A DNA stretch of 64,000 nt from Nonlabens dokdonensis DSW-6 (GCF_000332115.1 NC_020156.1:2171501-2235500), one strand, 5' to 3'; counted from the first letter of the stretch, positions 51,114 through 60,046 are shown. The notes: generated by a model from the sequence alone, not told the origin. A program made the numbers and translations.

Positions 51114-54089
51114 CTACTCCACTGTTATTTCATCCACAAAAATCCAAGCGTCACCATCATATGGATAACCTAAATGCCATTCAGGTAATTTACCATAGGT
51201 AACGGCTCTCATTTTTACAAAACGTACATTTTTTATAGAAGTTTTGATATCAACATCGTGAATGGCAACTATTTCTTCTTTATCGGTTTCTGGTAGTTTT
51301 TCTGATACATTCTTGAGCAGTTTTCTATTTTCGTCATATAGTTCAAAAACCACTTCCTTGGGGTAAAAAATCCAGCTGCGTTGATCTTTTAAGAAACTGG
51401 TACTTATTTGAGAAACATTCTTCGAACTTCCCAGATCTACTGTTGCTACGATATCTTCTTTTTGGGTTCCTTGCCAGGATCCAGATCGGAAATCTTCTGT
51501 TCCTTTCATTCCGTCTATTAATGCATCGTTTCCACCTGCACTGTACTCGTTTGCATATTCGTGCTCTAGCACAACCGACATATTCTTATCGTATTTAAAG
51601 AAATCTGTTGTTACCGTATAACTTATTTTATCGTTATGAATTGCGTAAATAGATAATTGAGACGGTTCTGAAATAGTTATAGGTTCTTGGTACAACTTAA
51701 ACTCATCATCATTGATCTTGAAATAAATATCAGCATTTTCATCAATACTGTTCAATGAAATGGTAGTAGTGTCAGAAAATGAAATGTCTCCAGATTTAAT
51801 ATAAGGTACTGCTGGCATATGTTCTTCATTAATTGCACTTACTATTCTGTTTTCCTTTTCAGTCGCCCAATCTGTAGGTGTTTCACTCATGTTGTAGATC
51901 AATTTTCCAGATTTGGTAATCATTTCATGAGTTAGGAATGAACTCGAAATTAAATTTGAATTTGAACTCGAATCTATTTTGGATTCCGCTTTCGCGAAAG
52001 CGGAACTTGAATAATCAATTCCATCAATATACTTCCCATTTCCATTTTTAATCAATGTAAACTGCTCACCATTTTCTAGGTTGATCGTCGCTTTATCAAA
52101 AAGAGGCGTCCCAATCGCATACTGATTACTTCCTGGAGTTACCGGATAAAATCCTAGCGAACTCAACACATACCAAGCACTCATCTGGCCGCAATCTTCA
52201 TTTCCAGAAACTCCATCTGGATCGTTGTGATATAAAGTAGTCAGTATTTCGTGAACTTTTTCTTGTGTTTTATGAGGTTTGCCTACATAATTATACAAGT
52301 ATGCCATGTGATGACTCGGCTCATTTCCATGAGCATACTGACCTATGAGTCCAGTAATATCTGCTTGATGGCGACCAGAGGTTTCCATTTGTGCGGAAAA
52401 CATATTATCGAGGTGTTTTTCATAAGCTGTAGCGCCACCCATTAAATTGATATGACCGGAAATATCTTGCGGTGCGTACAAGCTGTACTGCCAGGCATTT
52501 GCCTCGGTATAATTAAAGTTGACCTCTTCTGGTTTAAAAGGAGCAAACCAAGTATTGCGGTAGCGACCTTGCATAAAACCTGTTTGCGGATTATACATGT
52601 TTTTAAAATGCTGCGCTCGTTTGATGTATTCGCTATATTTTTCTTCATTACCCAAGGCTCTTGCCATTTGAGCAATAGACCAATCGTCATAAGCATATTC
52701 TAGCGTTTTAGAAACCGATTCACTTTCTTGTTCTACAGGAATGAAACCATATTTTTTATAAGATTCTAAACCTAATTTATCTTGAATAGAACTATGTAGC
52801 ATCGCCTCAAAAGCTTTGTTAGTATCATAACCTCTGATTCCTTTTAAGTAAGCATCTGCAATTACAGGAACGGCATGATAACCTATCATACATCCAGTAT
52901 AATTACCACTTAAATCCCAAATGGGCAGAATGCCACCTTCGTCATATTTTGCATTAAATGTGTTAATAAAATCATTAGTGCGTTCTTGCTCGATAATGGT
53001 ATACAACGGATGTGCAGCGCGATACGTATCCCAAAGCGAGAATACGGTGTAGTAGTCAAAATCTTGCGTCTCATAAATTTCTAAATCCATGCCGCGGTAA
53101 CGACCGTCCACATCTTGATATAAGTTAGGTGCAATCATCGTGTGGTACAATGCGCTGTAGAAGTTGACTTTATTATCGTAGTTCTCATCTTCAATAACGA
53201 TTTTATTCAATTGTTTTTCCCAGGTGTCGTTTGCGGCTTTTCTGACTGTCTCAAAGTCTTTATCGCCTATTTCGGTCTCAAGATTAAGTTTTGCGCCAGC
53301 TTCATCTACTGGGCTGATTCCTATTTTGATGGTGATGGGTTCGTTGTTTGGGTTGTCAAATTCTAAAGCGATGACCTCGGGAATTGACTCCTGTTTTGCA
53401 TTCCAATTTTTTATAGGGTGAGATGTTTTTACATAGAAAAATAGCATTTGATTTGTAGCCCAAGCGCTAGAAAATCTTTTGCCTTGAAACTCGGTTGAGC
53501 TATTGAATTGAAGGTCATGTTCTAGTAGCTTATCTCTATGTAGTAGATCTAGGATGACGTATTGGTTCTCGCTTTCGCGAAAGCGGTATTCATGTATTCC
53601 AGCACGTTCTGTAACTGTTAGTCGTACGTCTATATCAGTATCGTCTAGGTGTACTTCATAGTATCCAGGACTGGCTTTTTCATTGTTGTGAGAGAATTTT
53701 GAAGAGTAACCTTCATTTCCATCGGCTCCATTATTCAAGACTGGTTTGTTAGTAGGCATGAGTAAAATATCGCCATAATCGCTCACGCCTGTACCACTTA
53801 GATGTGTATGTGAAAATCCATAGATTACGTCATCACTATAATGGTAACCGCTGCATCCATCCCAACCGTCGAGTCTGGTATCTGGACTTAATTGCATCAT
53901 CCCAAAAGGCATTGTGGCACCAAGATAAGTATGTCCATGACCGCCAGTTCCTATAAAAGTATTGACGTATTCGGTAAGTGGGCGATCTGCTGCGGCTTGT
54001 GAAATATCTAATTTTGTATCATCGGCTTTATTGCAGGAATAAAAGAGAGCACATGCCCAGAAGATGCTAATGAAGTTTTGTTTTACCAT
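51114..54089 (-). CDS. GH92 alpha-mannosidase lipoprotein
   Basis: GH92 enzymes are calcium-dependent exo-alpha-mannosidases. A lipoprotein signal ends CALFYSCNK. Residues about 35-740 are the GH92 body: NTFIGTGGHGHTYLGATMPFGMMQLSPD, FSHTHLSGTGVSDYGD, FSLWDTYRAAHPL, NEPSHHMAYLYNY, and NPDGVSGNEDCGQMSAWYVLSSLGFYPV-like residues with the catalytic acids. A chitobiase-type beta module (FSDTTTISLNSIDENADIYF, about 780-840) and an F5/8 discoidin-like domain (about 850-991) follow. The 991 residues are longer than usual. About 20 extra residues near 695 come from two genomic repeats. The expected substrates are alpha-mannans. Confidence 0.92.
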   Translation of the reverse strand: MVKQNFISIFWACALFYSCNKADDTKLDISQAAADRPLTEYVNTFIGTGGHGHTYLGATMPFGMMQLSPDTRLDGWDGCSGYHYSDDVIYGFSHTHLSGTGVSDYGDILLMPTNKPVLNNGADGNEGYSSKFSHNNEKASPGYYEVHLDDTDIDVRLTVTERAGIHEYRFRESENQYVILDLLHRDKLLEHDLQFNSSTEFQGKRFSSAWATNQMLFFYVKTSHPIKNWNAKQESIPEVIALEFDNPNNEPITIKIGISPVDEAGAKLNLETEIGDKDFETVRKAANDTWEKQLNKIVIEDENYDNKVNFYSALYHTMIAPNLYQDVDGRYRGMDLEIYETQDFDYYTVFSLWDTYRAAHPLYTIIEQERTNDFINTFNAKYDEGGILPIWDLSGNYTGCMIGYHAVPVIADAYLKGIRGYDTNKAFEAMLHSSIQDKLGLESYKKYGFIPVEQESESVSKTLEYAYDDWSIAQMARALGNEEKYSEYIKRAQHFKNMYNPQTGFMQGRYRNTWFAPFKPEEVNFNYTEANAWQYSLYAPQDISGHINLMGGATAYEKHLDNMFSAQMETSGRHQADITGLIGQYAHGNEPSHHMAYLYNYVGKPHKTQEKVHEILTTLYHNDPDGVSGNEDCGQMSAWYVLSSLGFYPVTPGSNQYAIGTPLFDKATINLENGEQFTLIKNGNGKYIDGIDYSSSAFAKAESKIDSSSNSNLISSSFLTHEMITKSGKLIYNMSETPTDWATEKENRIVSAINEEHMPAVPYIKSGDISFSDTTTISLNSIDENADIYFKINDDEFKLYQEPITISEPSQLSIYAIHNDKISYTVTTDFFKYDKNMSVVLEHEYANEYSAGGNDALIDGMKGTEDFRSGSWQGTQKEDIVATVDLGSSKNVSQISTSFLKDQRSWIFYPKEVVFELYDENRKLLKNVSEKLPETDKEEIVAIHDVDIKTSIKNVRFVKMRAVTYGKLPEWHLGYPYDGDAWIFVDEITVE
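51940..51973. repeat. GAACTC/GAATTT hexamer tract inside the GH92 gene
   Basis: AACTCGAAATTAAATTTGAA continuing into TTTGAACTCGAA is read in frame as part of the SSSNSNL region, next to the palindrome at 51988. Confidence 0.75.
51988..52001. repeat. Palindrome GCTTTCGCGAAAGC, first copy in GH92 gene
   Basis: The core is extended symmetrically by TTCC and GGAA, making the longest perfect palindrome of the family in the window (22 bp). AFAKA frame. Confidence 0.9.
53571..53584. repeat. Palindrome GCTTTCGCGAAAGC, second copy in GH92 gene
   Basis: The core is intact, RFRES frame (YRFRESEN), in the N-terminal beta-sandwich. Confidence 0.9.
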
Positions 54090-54177
54090 TTAAGATATTT
54101 TAAAATCCTAAAGATAATAGATATAAGTCGATCTGTTTTTAACGGACTTGATGATATAACAGAGTATGCAATACCTT

Positions 54178-54185
54178 TATCTTTG
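54178..54185 (+). promoter_or_regulatory. -7 box TATCTTTG directly before a cargo gene
   Basis: An exact TAnnTTTG match ends 5 bases before ATG 54191, too close for a leader; transcription would begin at or just before the start codon. Confidence 0.5.
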
Positions 54186-54190
54186 CACAA

Positions 54191-56584
54191 ATGAATGAGA
54201 TGAGATCACTATTAATTTTCTGTTTACTATGCTGTTGGATAGTTAAAACAGAAGCTCAGAATACGACGGTAAGAATAACTTTATTTGATCAAAATAGATT
54301 TGACAACGGTCTTTCTGCATCAGACGGATTGCTCATTGCGTTTGAGGCAGGTAATAATAACGGAGTAGATTCTTTTGATGCTCCTAAGATTTTTAATCTA
54401 GATGAATCATTTGCCAGACAGAATGGTACTAATTTATTAAGTATTGAGCGCAGGGATATTCCAGTTGATAATGAAACGCTACCATTCTTTATTACAAATT
54501 ATAGAACTCAAGATTATGTTTTTGAGGTAACAGCGTTTCAATTACCAGGATTTTTGTGCTATATAGAAGACTTGTATACTGGCGAAATTTTTGAAATGGG
54601 AACTGGCCAAACAGAGGTAACAAGATTCAGCATTGATAACTCGATTCCAGAAAGTATAGATGTTAATCGATTTCAGATGACTTTTATGGAACAATCAGAT
54701 TACATCTATGATAACACATGGATTAATCTTGATCCTTGTATTGCTCCTATCGCAGCAACAGATAATTTAAGTATTTTATCAGGTACAGCGATAATCGATT
54801 GTGATGCGGTTTTAAATAATCTTGCTATCTCAAATGGGGCAACTTTACAAATTGAATCTGGAAGAACAGTAACTATTAATGGAGAAGTATATAACTCAGG
54901 AGCTATTGAAGCACAAGATGCAACGGTTGTTTTAAATGGATCCTCTTCTGTTTTTTCTGCTAGCGCTCAATTAGGAAATCTCACTGTGACTGATAATAAC
55001 AACATAGAACTCGCTGGTCTTTTTGATGTTTATGGTACATTAAAACATTCTGGAACTAGTGCATCCGTAGTTGATAATTCTAATGCCAATATCACCTTTA
55101 AAAGTTCGGTAAATAGAAATGCCTATTTTATTCCTACAGACGTACAATTAACGGCTCCTGTAGTTTCAGAAACCTATATGAGTGCCAAACGAGCTTATAG
55201 ATTCTTGAGTAGTCCTGTAACAAGTAGTGGTAGTATTTATGAAAACTGGCAAGAGAATGGTGATGAATCTATCGTAGGTTTTGGAACCGATATCACTGGT
55301 ACGGCTGGTGCTTCTGCTGGTTTTGACGTTACTGGAACAAATAATTCTTCTATGTTTGAGTGGGATAATGCTGGTCAAAACTGGACTGCACAAACTAGTA
55401 CTAACAATGCAAGTGACATCATAGAGACTGGTAAGCCTTACCGTCTATTTATACGTGGTGATAGACAGGTAGATCTTACCACAAATGCTGATGCACAAAG
55501 AGAAACTGTACTTAGAACAAGAGGACTATTTGCTAATACAATCCCTACGCCTGTAATAAATACTACAGATGGTGCCTTTAATATGATAGGTAACCCTTTT
55601 CTTGCGCCATACGATTTAAACGGTATGTTAAGCAACCTTAATATGGGTGGTGTTCCTGTCGATGCGCCTAGTACTAGACCTACGTTTTTCTACGTTTGGG
55701 ATCCTACAATTCAAACTAACGGTGCTTATGTAACTTATGATGTCATGGCTAATATGAATAACATGACGATAAGTGAAGTAAATGGTTATTTACAGCCGTA
55801 TCAAGCTGCATTTGTTGTAGCTAACGGTAGTGCTGGCTCTTTTAATTTTAATGAGGCTTTCCTAGATGATAATCAAGGCAATGTACAAGTGTCCTCAACG
55901 CCTACTATCATGAGAGTAGAGTTATCAAAAAATGGCCATGTGAAAGATGGTGCTCTGATCAAATTTGATGCAACTTATTCAAATCAGCTTGATCTGTTTG
56001 ATGCGACTAAGCTAGCTAATCTAGAAGAGAATTTATCAGTAAAAGAAGGTATTCAATTGACAAGTATAAATTCCAGAAACTATCCGGTTGCTGGAGAAAT
56101 TATTCCTCTTCACGTAGAACAATTGACCTCAGGAACCTACTCTTTAAGCCTTTCACCTTTAGATTTTTCAAATTTAGATGCGTTTTTAGTCGACAACTTT
56201 TTAGGACAAACGACACCTTTGGATAGAACAACTATCACTAGCTACACTTTCGATTGGGATACTTTAAATTTTCAAAGTAGTGATGCTGCTCGTTTACAGA
56301 TAGAGTTTTTAAATAGCACATTGAGTGTTGATGAGTCCGCTTTCGCGAAAGCGGTAACCATATACCCAAATCCATCTAAAAGCAGAATTATCAATGTAAC
56401 GCTTCCTGAAGTAAGTCGTGTACAAAATATAGATGTATACAACACTTTGGGTCAAATGGTGAAGACTTTTAAAACCTTAGACCAAAATAATCAACTAGAC
56501 TTATCTAGCCTGACAAATGGAGTTTATTTAGTAAGATTTGCTTTGGATGAAAGACTAGTAACTAAAAGAGTAATTCTAGAATAA
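54191..56584 (+). CDS. Large secreted protein with type IX sorting domain
   Basis: A signal peptide (MRSLLIFCLLCCWIVKTEAQ, from the ATG at 54200; ATG 54191 also possible) precedes 775 extracellular residues without recognised catalytic motifs. An N-terminal beta domain (about 25-180) is followed by a short right-handed-repeat-like stretch (LSGTAIIDCDAVLNNLAISN...). A domain with YRFLSSPVTSSGSIYENWQ and FNMIGNPFLAPYDLNGML comes next. The final 85 residues (VTIYPNPSKSRI...LGQMVKTF...NGVYLVRF...VTKRVILE) are a type A type IX sorting domain. The palindrome encodes SAFAKAVT in the linker just before that domain. Function is unknown; it is probably a surface adhesin-like protein exported through PorV/PorU. 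Confidence 0.85.
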   Translation: MNEMRSLLIFCLLCCWIVKTEAQNTTVRITLFDQNRFDNGLSASDGLLIAFEAGNNNGVDSFDAPKIFNLDESFARQNGTNLLSIERRDIPVDNETLPFFITNYRTQDYVFEVTAFQLPGFLCYIEDLYTGEIFEMGTGQTEVTRFSIDNSIPESIDVNRFQMTFMEQSDYIYDNTWINLDPCIAPIAATDNLSILSGTAIIDCDAVLNNLAISNGATLQIESGRTVTINGEVYNSGAIEAQDATVVLNGSSSVFSASAQLGNLTVTDNNNIELAGLFDVYGTLKHSGTSASVVDNSNANITFKSSVNRNAYFIPTDVQLTAPVVSETYMSAKRAYRFLSSPVTSSGSIYENWQENGDESIVGFGTDITGTAGASAGFDVTGTNNSSMFEWDNAGQNWTAQTSTNNASDIIETGKPYRLFIRGDRQVDLTTNADAQRETVLRTRGLFANTIPTPVINTTDGAFNMIGNPFLAPYDLNGMLSNLNMGGVPVDAPSTRPTFFYVWDPTIQTNGAYVTYDVMANMNNMTISEVNGYLQPYQAAFVVANGSAGSFNFNEAFLDDNQGNVQVSSTPTIMRVELSKNGHVKDGALIKFDATYSNQLDLFDATKLANLEENLSVKEGIQLTSINSRNYPVAGEIIPLHVEQLTSGTYSLSLSPLDFSNLDAFLVDNFLGQTTPLDRTTITSYTFDWDTLNFQSSDAARLQIEFLNSTLSVDESAFAKAVTIYPNPSKSRIINVTLPEVSRVQNIDVYNTLGQMVKTFKTLDQNNQLDLSSLTNGVYLVRFALDERLVTKRVILE
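56339..56352. repeat. Palindrome GCTTTCGCGAAAGC, before a type IX sorting domain
   Basis: The core is intact, AFAKA frame, in the flexible linker between the last globular domain and YPNPS. Confidence 0.9.
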
Positions 56585-56621
56585 TAACAAGCTTTAAAAG
56601 ATTGCTGTTTAATATTAAGAT

Positions 56622-56984
56622 ATGTTGACACCACTTTCAGAACAAGAATTGCATCAGCTTGCGATGAATATCGTTGGGAAAGAAATGGAAGAATTAGGTT
56701 TTGAGTTTTTATCAATCAATTCTAAACCAAAAAAAGATCCGCAGTTTGTAGCTTTAAAGGATAAATACCTGCATTTTGTAGTCGTGCGAGCGGTTACATA
56801 TCCAGCAAATCCTGTTCAATATGATGAAAAATTAATGAACATGATGCGCGATCATGGTAACAAATACAAAGCGACTACATACTACGCAGGAGTAGGATTA
56901 GCAAATTCTCGTGATTATGAAATGCCAGTGCATCATGAAGATGATTATGTCGTAAATTTTGCAGGTTTGATTGAGATAAAATAA
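56622..56984 (+). CDS. Conserved small protein preceding apbE
   Basis: This is a 120-residue soluble acidic protein with VVVRAVTYPANPVQYD, YYAGVGLANSRDYEMPVHHEDDYVVNFAGL and a predicted alpha/beta fold. Related flavobacterial proteins next to apbE are sometimes labelled Na+-NQR subunit F, but neither the ferredoxin Cys cluster nor FAD motifs are present, so that label is not justified. The gene lies upstream of apbE in the same direction, separated by a GTCAGTTCGAGCG box. Function is unknown. Confidence 0.78.
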   Translation: MLTPLSEQELHQLAMNIVGKEMEELGFEFLSINSKPKKDPQFVALKDKYLHFVVVRAVTYPANPVQYDEKLMNMMRDHGNKYKATTYYAGVGLANSRDYEMPVHHEDDYVVNFAGLIEIK

Positions 56985-56994
56985 AATTAACAGT

Positions 56995-57020
56995 GTCAGT
57001 TCGAGCGCAGTCGAGAACGC
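56995..57020. repeat. Second GTCAGTTCGAGCG...CAGTCGAGAACG box
   Basis: Nearly identical to 16368-16394, lacking one A between the halves. It lies in the leader region of apbE. Confidence 0.7.
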
Positions 57021-57068
57021 TTTAAAATTGATAATGAGTCAATTTGCATTAGTATTAAAAATTTATTT

Positions 57069-58115
57069 ATGAGAATTAGTCTTATTATAATATTGGTTTT
57101 AGTATTCGTTTCTTGTAAAAAAGAAGTTGAAAAACCTGTAGTTCCCGAACCACAAGAATTTGTAGGTCAGGCCATAGGTACTACGTACTCGATAAAACTC
57201 TTTGCAGAAGATGAGGTGACACTTAAAAGTGATGTGGATAGCATCATTGATATGTTTAATAATTCCATGAGCACTTGGGTAAAAGGTTCTTTGATTAATA
57301 GAATTAACGCTGGAGAAGATAGTGTGCTCGTAGGGAAACCATTCAAAGAAGTATTTGAACAAGCACAAGAAGTATATCGTAAAACCGATGGGTATTTTGA
57401 CCCAACCGTTGGAAATCTTGTAAATGCTTATGGTTTTGGTGCTGATGGAAAACAAGAACGCATTCCTTCCCAAAAGAAAATAGACAGCCTAAAAAAGTTT
57501 GTAGGATTTTATAAAATGAATATAATTCCTTCTAAAGTTAAAGATTCTTTTTACATCAAATCCGATCAAAAAGGAATGTATCTAGAATTTAATGCCATTG
57601 CAAAAGGTACGCTAGTTGATTACATGGCGCGATTGCTCGATGATAAAGGAGTGGAGAATTATCTAGTGGAAGTAGGAGGCGAGCTAGTTACCAAAGGAAT
57701 GAATTTAGAGCGCAACGGCAAATGGTCTGTAGGAATAGACGACCCAAATCAGAAACCAGGAGAGCGTGTTTATGTTACCGTGCTAGAATTGTCTAACGAG
57801 GCTATGGCAGGAAGTGGTAATTACCGCAAGTTTAAAATAGACGAAGAAAGCGGTCAGGAATTTGTGCATACGGTAAATCCTTTAACAGGAATGGCACAAC
57901 CTAGCAACGTATTAGGAGTTAACGTCATCGCAAAAAATTGCACACTCGCAGACGGTTTTGCCACAGCATTTATGGCGATGCCGTTAGAAAAATCAAGAAA
58001 GCTGCTTAAAAACTTACCAGACTTAAACGTCGTTATTATGTATACAGACGAGAGTGGCTTGTTGAGATTTGAAACTACACCAGATTTTGAGAAGTTTGTG
58101 AAGAAGGCTGGGTAA
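57069..58115 (+). CDS. apbE: FAD:protein FMN transferase ApbE, lipoprotein
   Basis: ApbE attaches FMN covalently to Thr/Ser of Na+-NQR and Rnf-type subunits in the periplasm, using FAD and Mg. A lipoprotein signal ends VFVSCKKE (Cys16). Motifs follow in order: NSMSTWVKGSLINRIN, GYFDPTVGNLVNAYGFG, NAIAKGTLVDYMARLL, YLVEVGGELVTKG, AMAGSGNYR, and the Mg site HTVNPLTGMAQPSN...CTLADGFATAFMAM. The 348 residues are normal. Confidence 0.94.
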   Translation: MRISLIIILVLVFVSCKKEVEKPVVPEPQEFVGQAIGTTYSIKLFAEDEVTLKSDVDSIIDMFNNSMSTWVKGSLINRINAGEDSVLVGKPFKEVFEQAQEVYRKTDGYFDPTVGNLVNAYGFGADGKQERIPSQKKIDSLKKFVGFYKMNIIPSKVKDSFYIKSDQKGMYLEFNAIAKGTLVDYMARLLDDKGVENYLVEVGGELVTKGMNLERNGKWSVGIDDPNQKPGERVYVTVLELSNEAMAGSGNYRKFKIDEESGQEFVHTVNPLTGMAQPSNVLGVNVIAKNCTLADGFATAFMAMPLEKSRKLLKNLPDLNVVIMYTDESGLLRFETTPDFEKFVKKAG

Positions 58116-58154
58116 ATTTTATCCCGATTAACCTTATGAAGCGCAACAGTGTTA

Positions 58155-58190
58155 TTCCCAAAGGGTAGAATTAATTCTACCCTTTGGGAA
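58155..58190. repeat. Left REP palindrome of the 58-kb transposase (36 bp, perfect)
   Basis: Half-site TTCCCAAAGGGTAGAATT and its exact complement. The transposase stop codon (TAG) and last four codons lie inside it, so the gene end is part of the element. It may also terminate apbE. Confidence 0.9.
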
Positions 58191-58602
58191 GTAAATGAGA
58201 ACTTAATTCTAATTCAGAATTTACAGTTCCGTTGCTATGATGCATTTTCTGATTTCTGATATATTCTGCAATAAAGCTAATGTCTATTTTACTTACCGTA
58301 AAAGCCTCATAACCTCGAGACCATTCAAAGTAGTTACTTTGAGTAAGTTCGTTTAGAAACCTAGAATTTGGCGCTTTTAATTTTTTAACAACCGCTGCAA
58401 CGGTTATGGTAGATGGTATTTTGATAAGTAAATGGACGTGATCTTGAATGCCATTAATCATTAGTGGCGTTAGTCCTAGTTCTAAAGACTTATTCCATAA
58501 AAACTGGTGAAGCTTACTCTCAACTCGATCAGTTATCAAGTAATCTCGATACTTAGTCACAAAAAACAGATGTATATAAAGCTGCAGATTATTTCTAGAC
58601 AT
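58177..58602 (-). CDS. IS200/RAYT-like single-strand transposase
   Basis: This is a 141-residue Y1 transposase. The N-terminal strand is LYIHLFFVTKYRD, the HUH motif is GIQDHVHLLIKIP near residue 52, and FEWSRGYEAFTVSKIDI precedes the nucleophile in FIAEYIRNQKMHH (Tyr near 115). The layout is that of IS200-type TnpA, but the flanks are palindromic REP-like elements, which points to a domesticated or RAYT-like role. No TnpB is present. The C-terminal residues LPKG are encoded by the left palindrome. Confidence 0.9.
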   Translation of the reverse strand: MSRNNLQLYIHLFFVTKYRDYLITDRVESKLHQFLWNKSLELGLTPLMINGIQDHVHLLIKIPSTITVAAVVKKLKAPNSRFLNELTQSNYFEWSRGYEAFTVSKIDISFIAEYIRNQKMHHSNGTVNSELELSSHLLPKG

Positions 58603-58660
58603 AGAATAAAATTACATTTTATTTCTTTAAGTGAAGAGAACAATATACTCAGGTTTTTGT

Positions 58661-58698
58661 TTTTCCTAAGGGTAGAATTAATTCTACCTTAAGGGAAA
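58661..58698. repeat. Right REP palindrome of the 58-kb transposase (imperfect)
   Basis: TTTTCCTAAGGGTAGAATT is followed by AATTCTACCTTAAGGGAAAA. The arms differ by a shifted base pair in the stem. It lies 59 bases upstream of the transposase start. Confidence 0.88.
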
Positions 58699-58740
58699 AC
58701 TTTTGCTGTTAGTATCTGATACTAATTTGAGAAATGAGGT

Positions 58741-59505
58741 TTACTTTTTAACCACAGGAATCAATTCTCCAGCTGCGAGTCTATAGCGATCTACTCGTTT
58801 TGCACCTAAATCCTTGGTGTAATCGATTGCCTTTACTTCAAAGCCGACTTGAGCCAGTCTATCAAAGTAATCCATTCCATAAACTCTTACATGATCGTAT
58901 TGTCCAAAAATTCGTGCTCGTTCTTTACGGTCGGTAATAGAATCGTCTTCAAAAGTCACCTCGCGATTATTTTCTAAAGGAATTTGAAGGATTGCAGTGC
59001 CGCCAGGCTTAAGAACTCGGTAGATTTCTTGCATCGCCTTAAAATCATCTGGAATATGTTCTAAAACATGATTACAAAGAATAAAATCAAACTCGTTATC
59101 TGTAAACGGTAAATCACAAATATCTGCAGGAACATCAGCTAGTGGAGAGTTGAGGTCTGTTGTGGTGTAGTTGATGGTCTCGCTTTCGCGAAAGCGTTTA
59201 TAAAAACATTGCTCTGGTGCAAAGTGTAATAATTTTTGTGGTCGCGTTAATAAATCGGTCTCGTTTTGCAAATACAACCAAAGCAATCTGTGGCGTTCTA
59301 AAGAAAGTGTAGAAGGTGATAATACATTTTTACGTACATTTTCGTAACCATAAGGTAAAAAGCTTTTAAAAGTCTTCCCATCGATAGGGTCTTCATATCG
59401 ATCACCTCGATACCACCATGCGATCAAAGGACGCACGTAATAACTTGCGCTAATGAGCCAAGGTCTTGGGATGAGGTTAAGGAAGAATTTGAAAATACGC
59501 TTCAT
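58741..59505 (-). CDS. Class I SAM-dependent methyltransferase
   Basis: This 254-residue Rossmann methyltransferase shows ADICDLPFTDNEFDFILCNHVLEHIPDD in the middle, which combines motif II and the acidic loop, and then RVLKPGGTAILQIPLE. An N-terminal hydrophobic/aromatic stretch (PWLISASYYVRPLIAWWYRG) suggests membrane contact. The palindrome encodes YKRFRESETIN just before TTDLNSPLAD, in place of the family's KxxxNxD strand. The acceptor substrate is unknown. Confidence 0.85.
   Translation of the reverse strand: MKRIFKFFLNLIPRPWLISASYYVRPLIAWWYRGDRYEDPIDGKTFKSFLPYGYENVRKNVLSPSTLSLERHRLLWLYLQNETDLLTRPQKLLHFAPEQCFYKRFRESETINYTTTDLNSPLADVPADICDLPFTDNEFDFILCNHVLEHIPDDFKAMQEIYRVLKPGGTAILQIPLENNREVTFEDDSITDRKERARIFGQYDHVRVYGMDYFDRLAQVGFEVKAIDYTKDLGAKRVDRYRLAAGELIPVVKK
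59182..59195. repeat. Palindrome GCTTTCGCGAAAGC, in methyltransferase gene
   Basis: The core is intact, RFRES frame. Confidence 0.9.
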
Positions 59506-59519
59506 TATTATAGTTGATC

Positions 59520-59553
59520 ATTCCGCACTTGATGCGGAATCTGATTCAATCAG
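59520..59553. repeat. Paired hairpins after the WapI-like gene
   Basis: ATTCCGCACTTGATGCGGAAT and CTGATTCAATCAG sit back to back between the hypothetical gene and the methyltransferase. They may act as a terminator or processing signal; no T-run is clear on either side. Confidence 0.5.
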
Positions 59554-59602
59554 ATTTATTTGAATTACTACAGAATAGTCTTGATCATTTTTTAAGTTTA
59601 AA

Positions 59603-60034
59603 TTATCTGGGTGTTGGGTAGGAAATCATAATTTTTTCTAATTCTTTCAAAGTTGATTTGAAATAAGATTGATCACTAAATATTATAAAATTTAAAAAAG
59701 TATCAGAATTCAAATGCTGTTGATGTTTGCCAACTATTTCTATTTTTCCATTTGAATAAATTATTTCAAATTCGACGTCATATTCGCAAGATGAAAAATT
59801 TGCTTTACCATTAAGATTTATATTGCATTTATTGAGTTCATCATATAATTCGGATATTATTCCTGTTGATGAATAAAAAGTGTTTTTTAAATAGTAGCAA
59901 TCACACTTGATTTCGATCTCCATTTTACAGCTATATCCACCTTCGAAGCATGTTGAGTTAGGAAAGCCGTATACTTCAAGAATTTCTAGCTTCAAATAGC
60001 CGTTTTCACCAGGGAATTCTATAGAATGATTCAT
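59603..60034 (-). CDS. WapI-like orphan immunity protein (tentative)
   Basis: This 143-residue soluble protein has KCDCYYLKNTFYSSTGIISELYDELNKC, LNGKANFSSCEYDVEFEI and FSDQSYFKSTLKELEKI. The order (short beta hairpin, stG.i.efyeeL, G.a.f.s.e, DQsy...tL..L) follows the WapI family of immunity proteins against contact-dependent toxins as I remember it. The protein is Cys-rich for its size (seven Cys). No toxin gene is adjacent. It ends close to the map start (12 bases), so the two may be co-transcribed. Confidence 0.6.
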   Translation of the reverse strand: MNHSIEFPGENGYLKLEILEVYGFPNSTCFEGGYSCKMEIEIKCDCYYLKNTFYSSTGIISELYDELNKCNINLNGKANFSSCEYDVEFEIIYSNGKIEIVGKHQQHLNSDTFLNFIIFSDQSYFKSTLKELEKIMISYPTPR

Positions 60035-60046
60035 TATTAACTTCTT

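Noticed and set aside
56622..56984. Na+-NQR subunit F
   Set aside because: No ferredoxin Cys motif, FAD or NADH site; the protein is only 120 residues. Proximity to apbE probably caused this label in similar genes.
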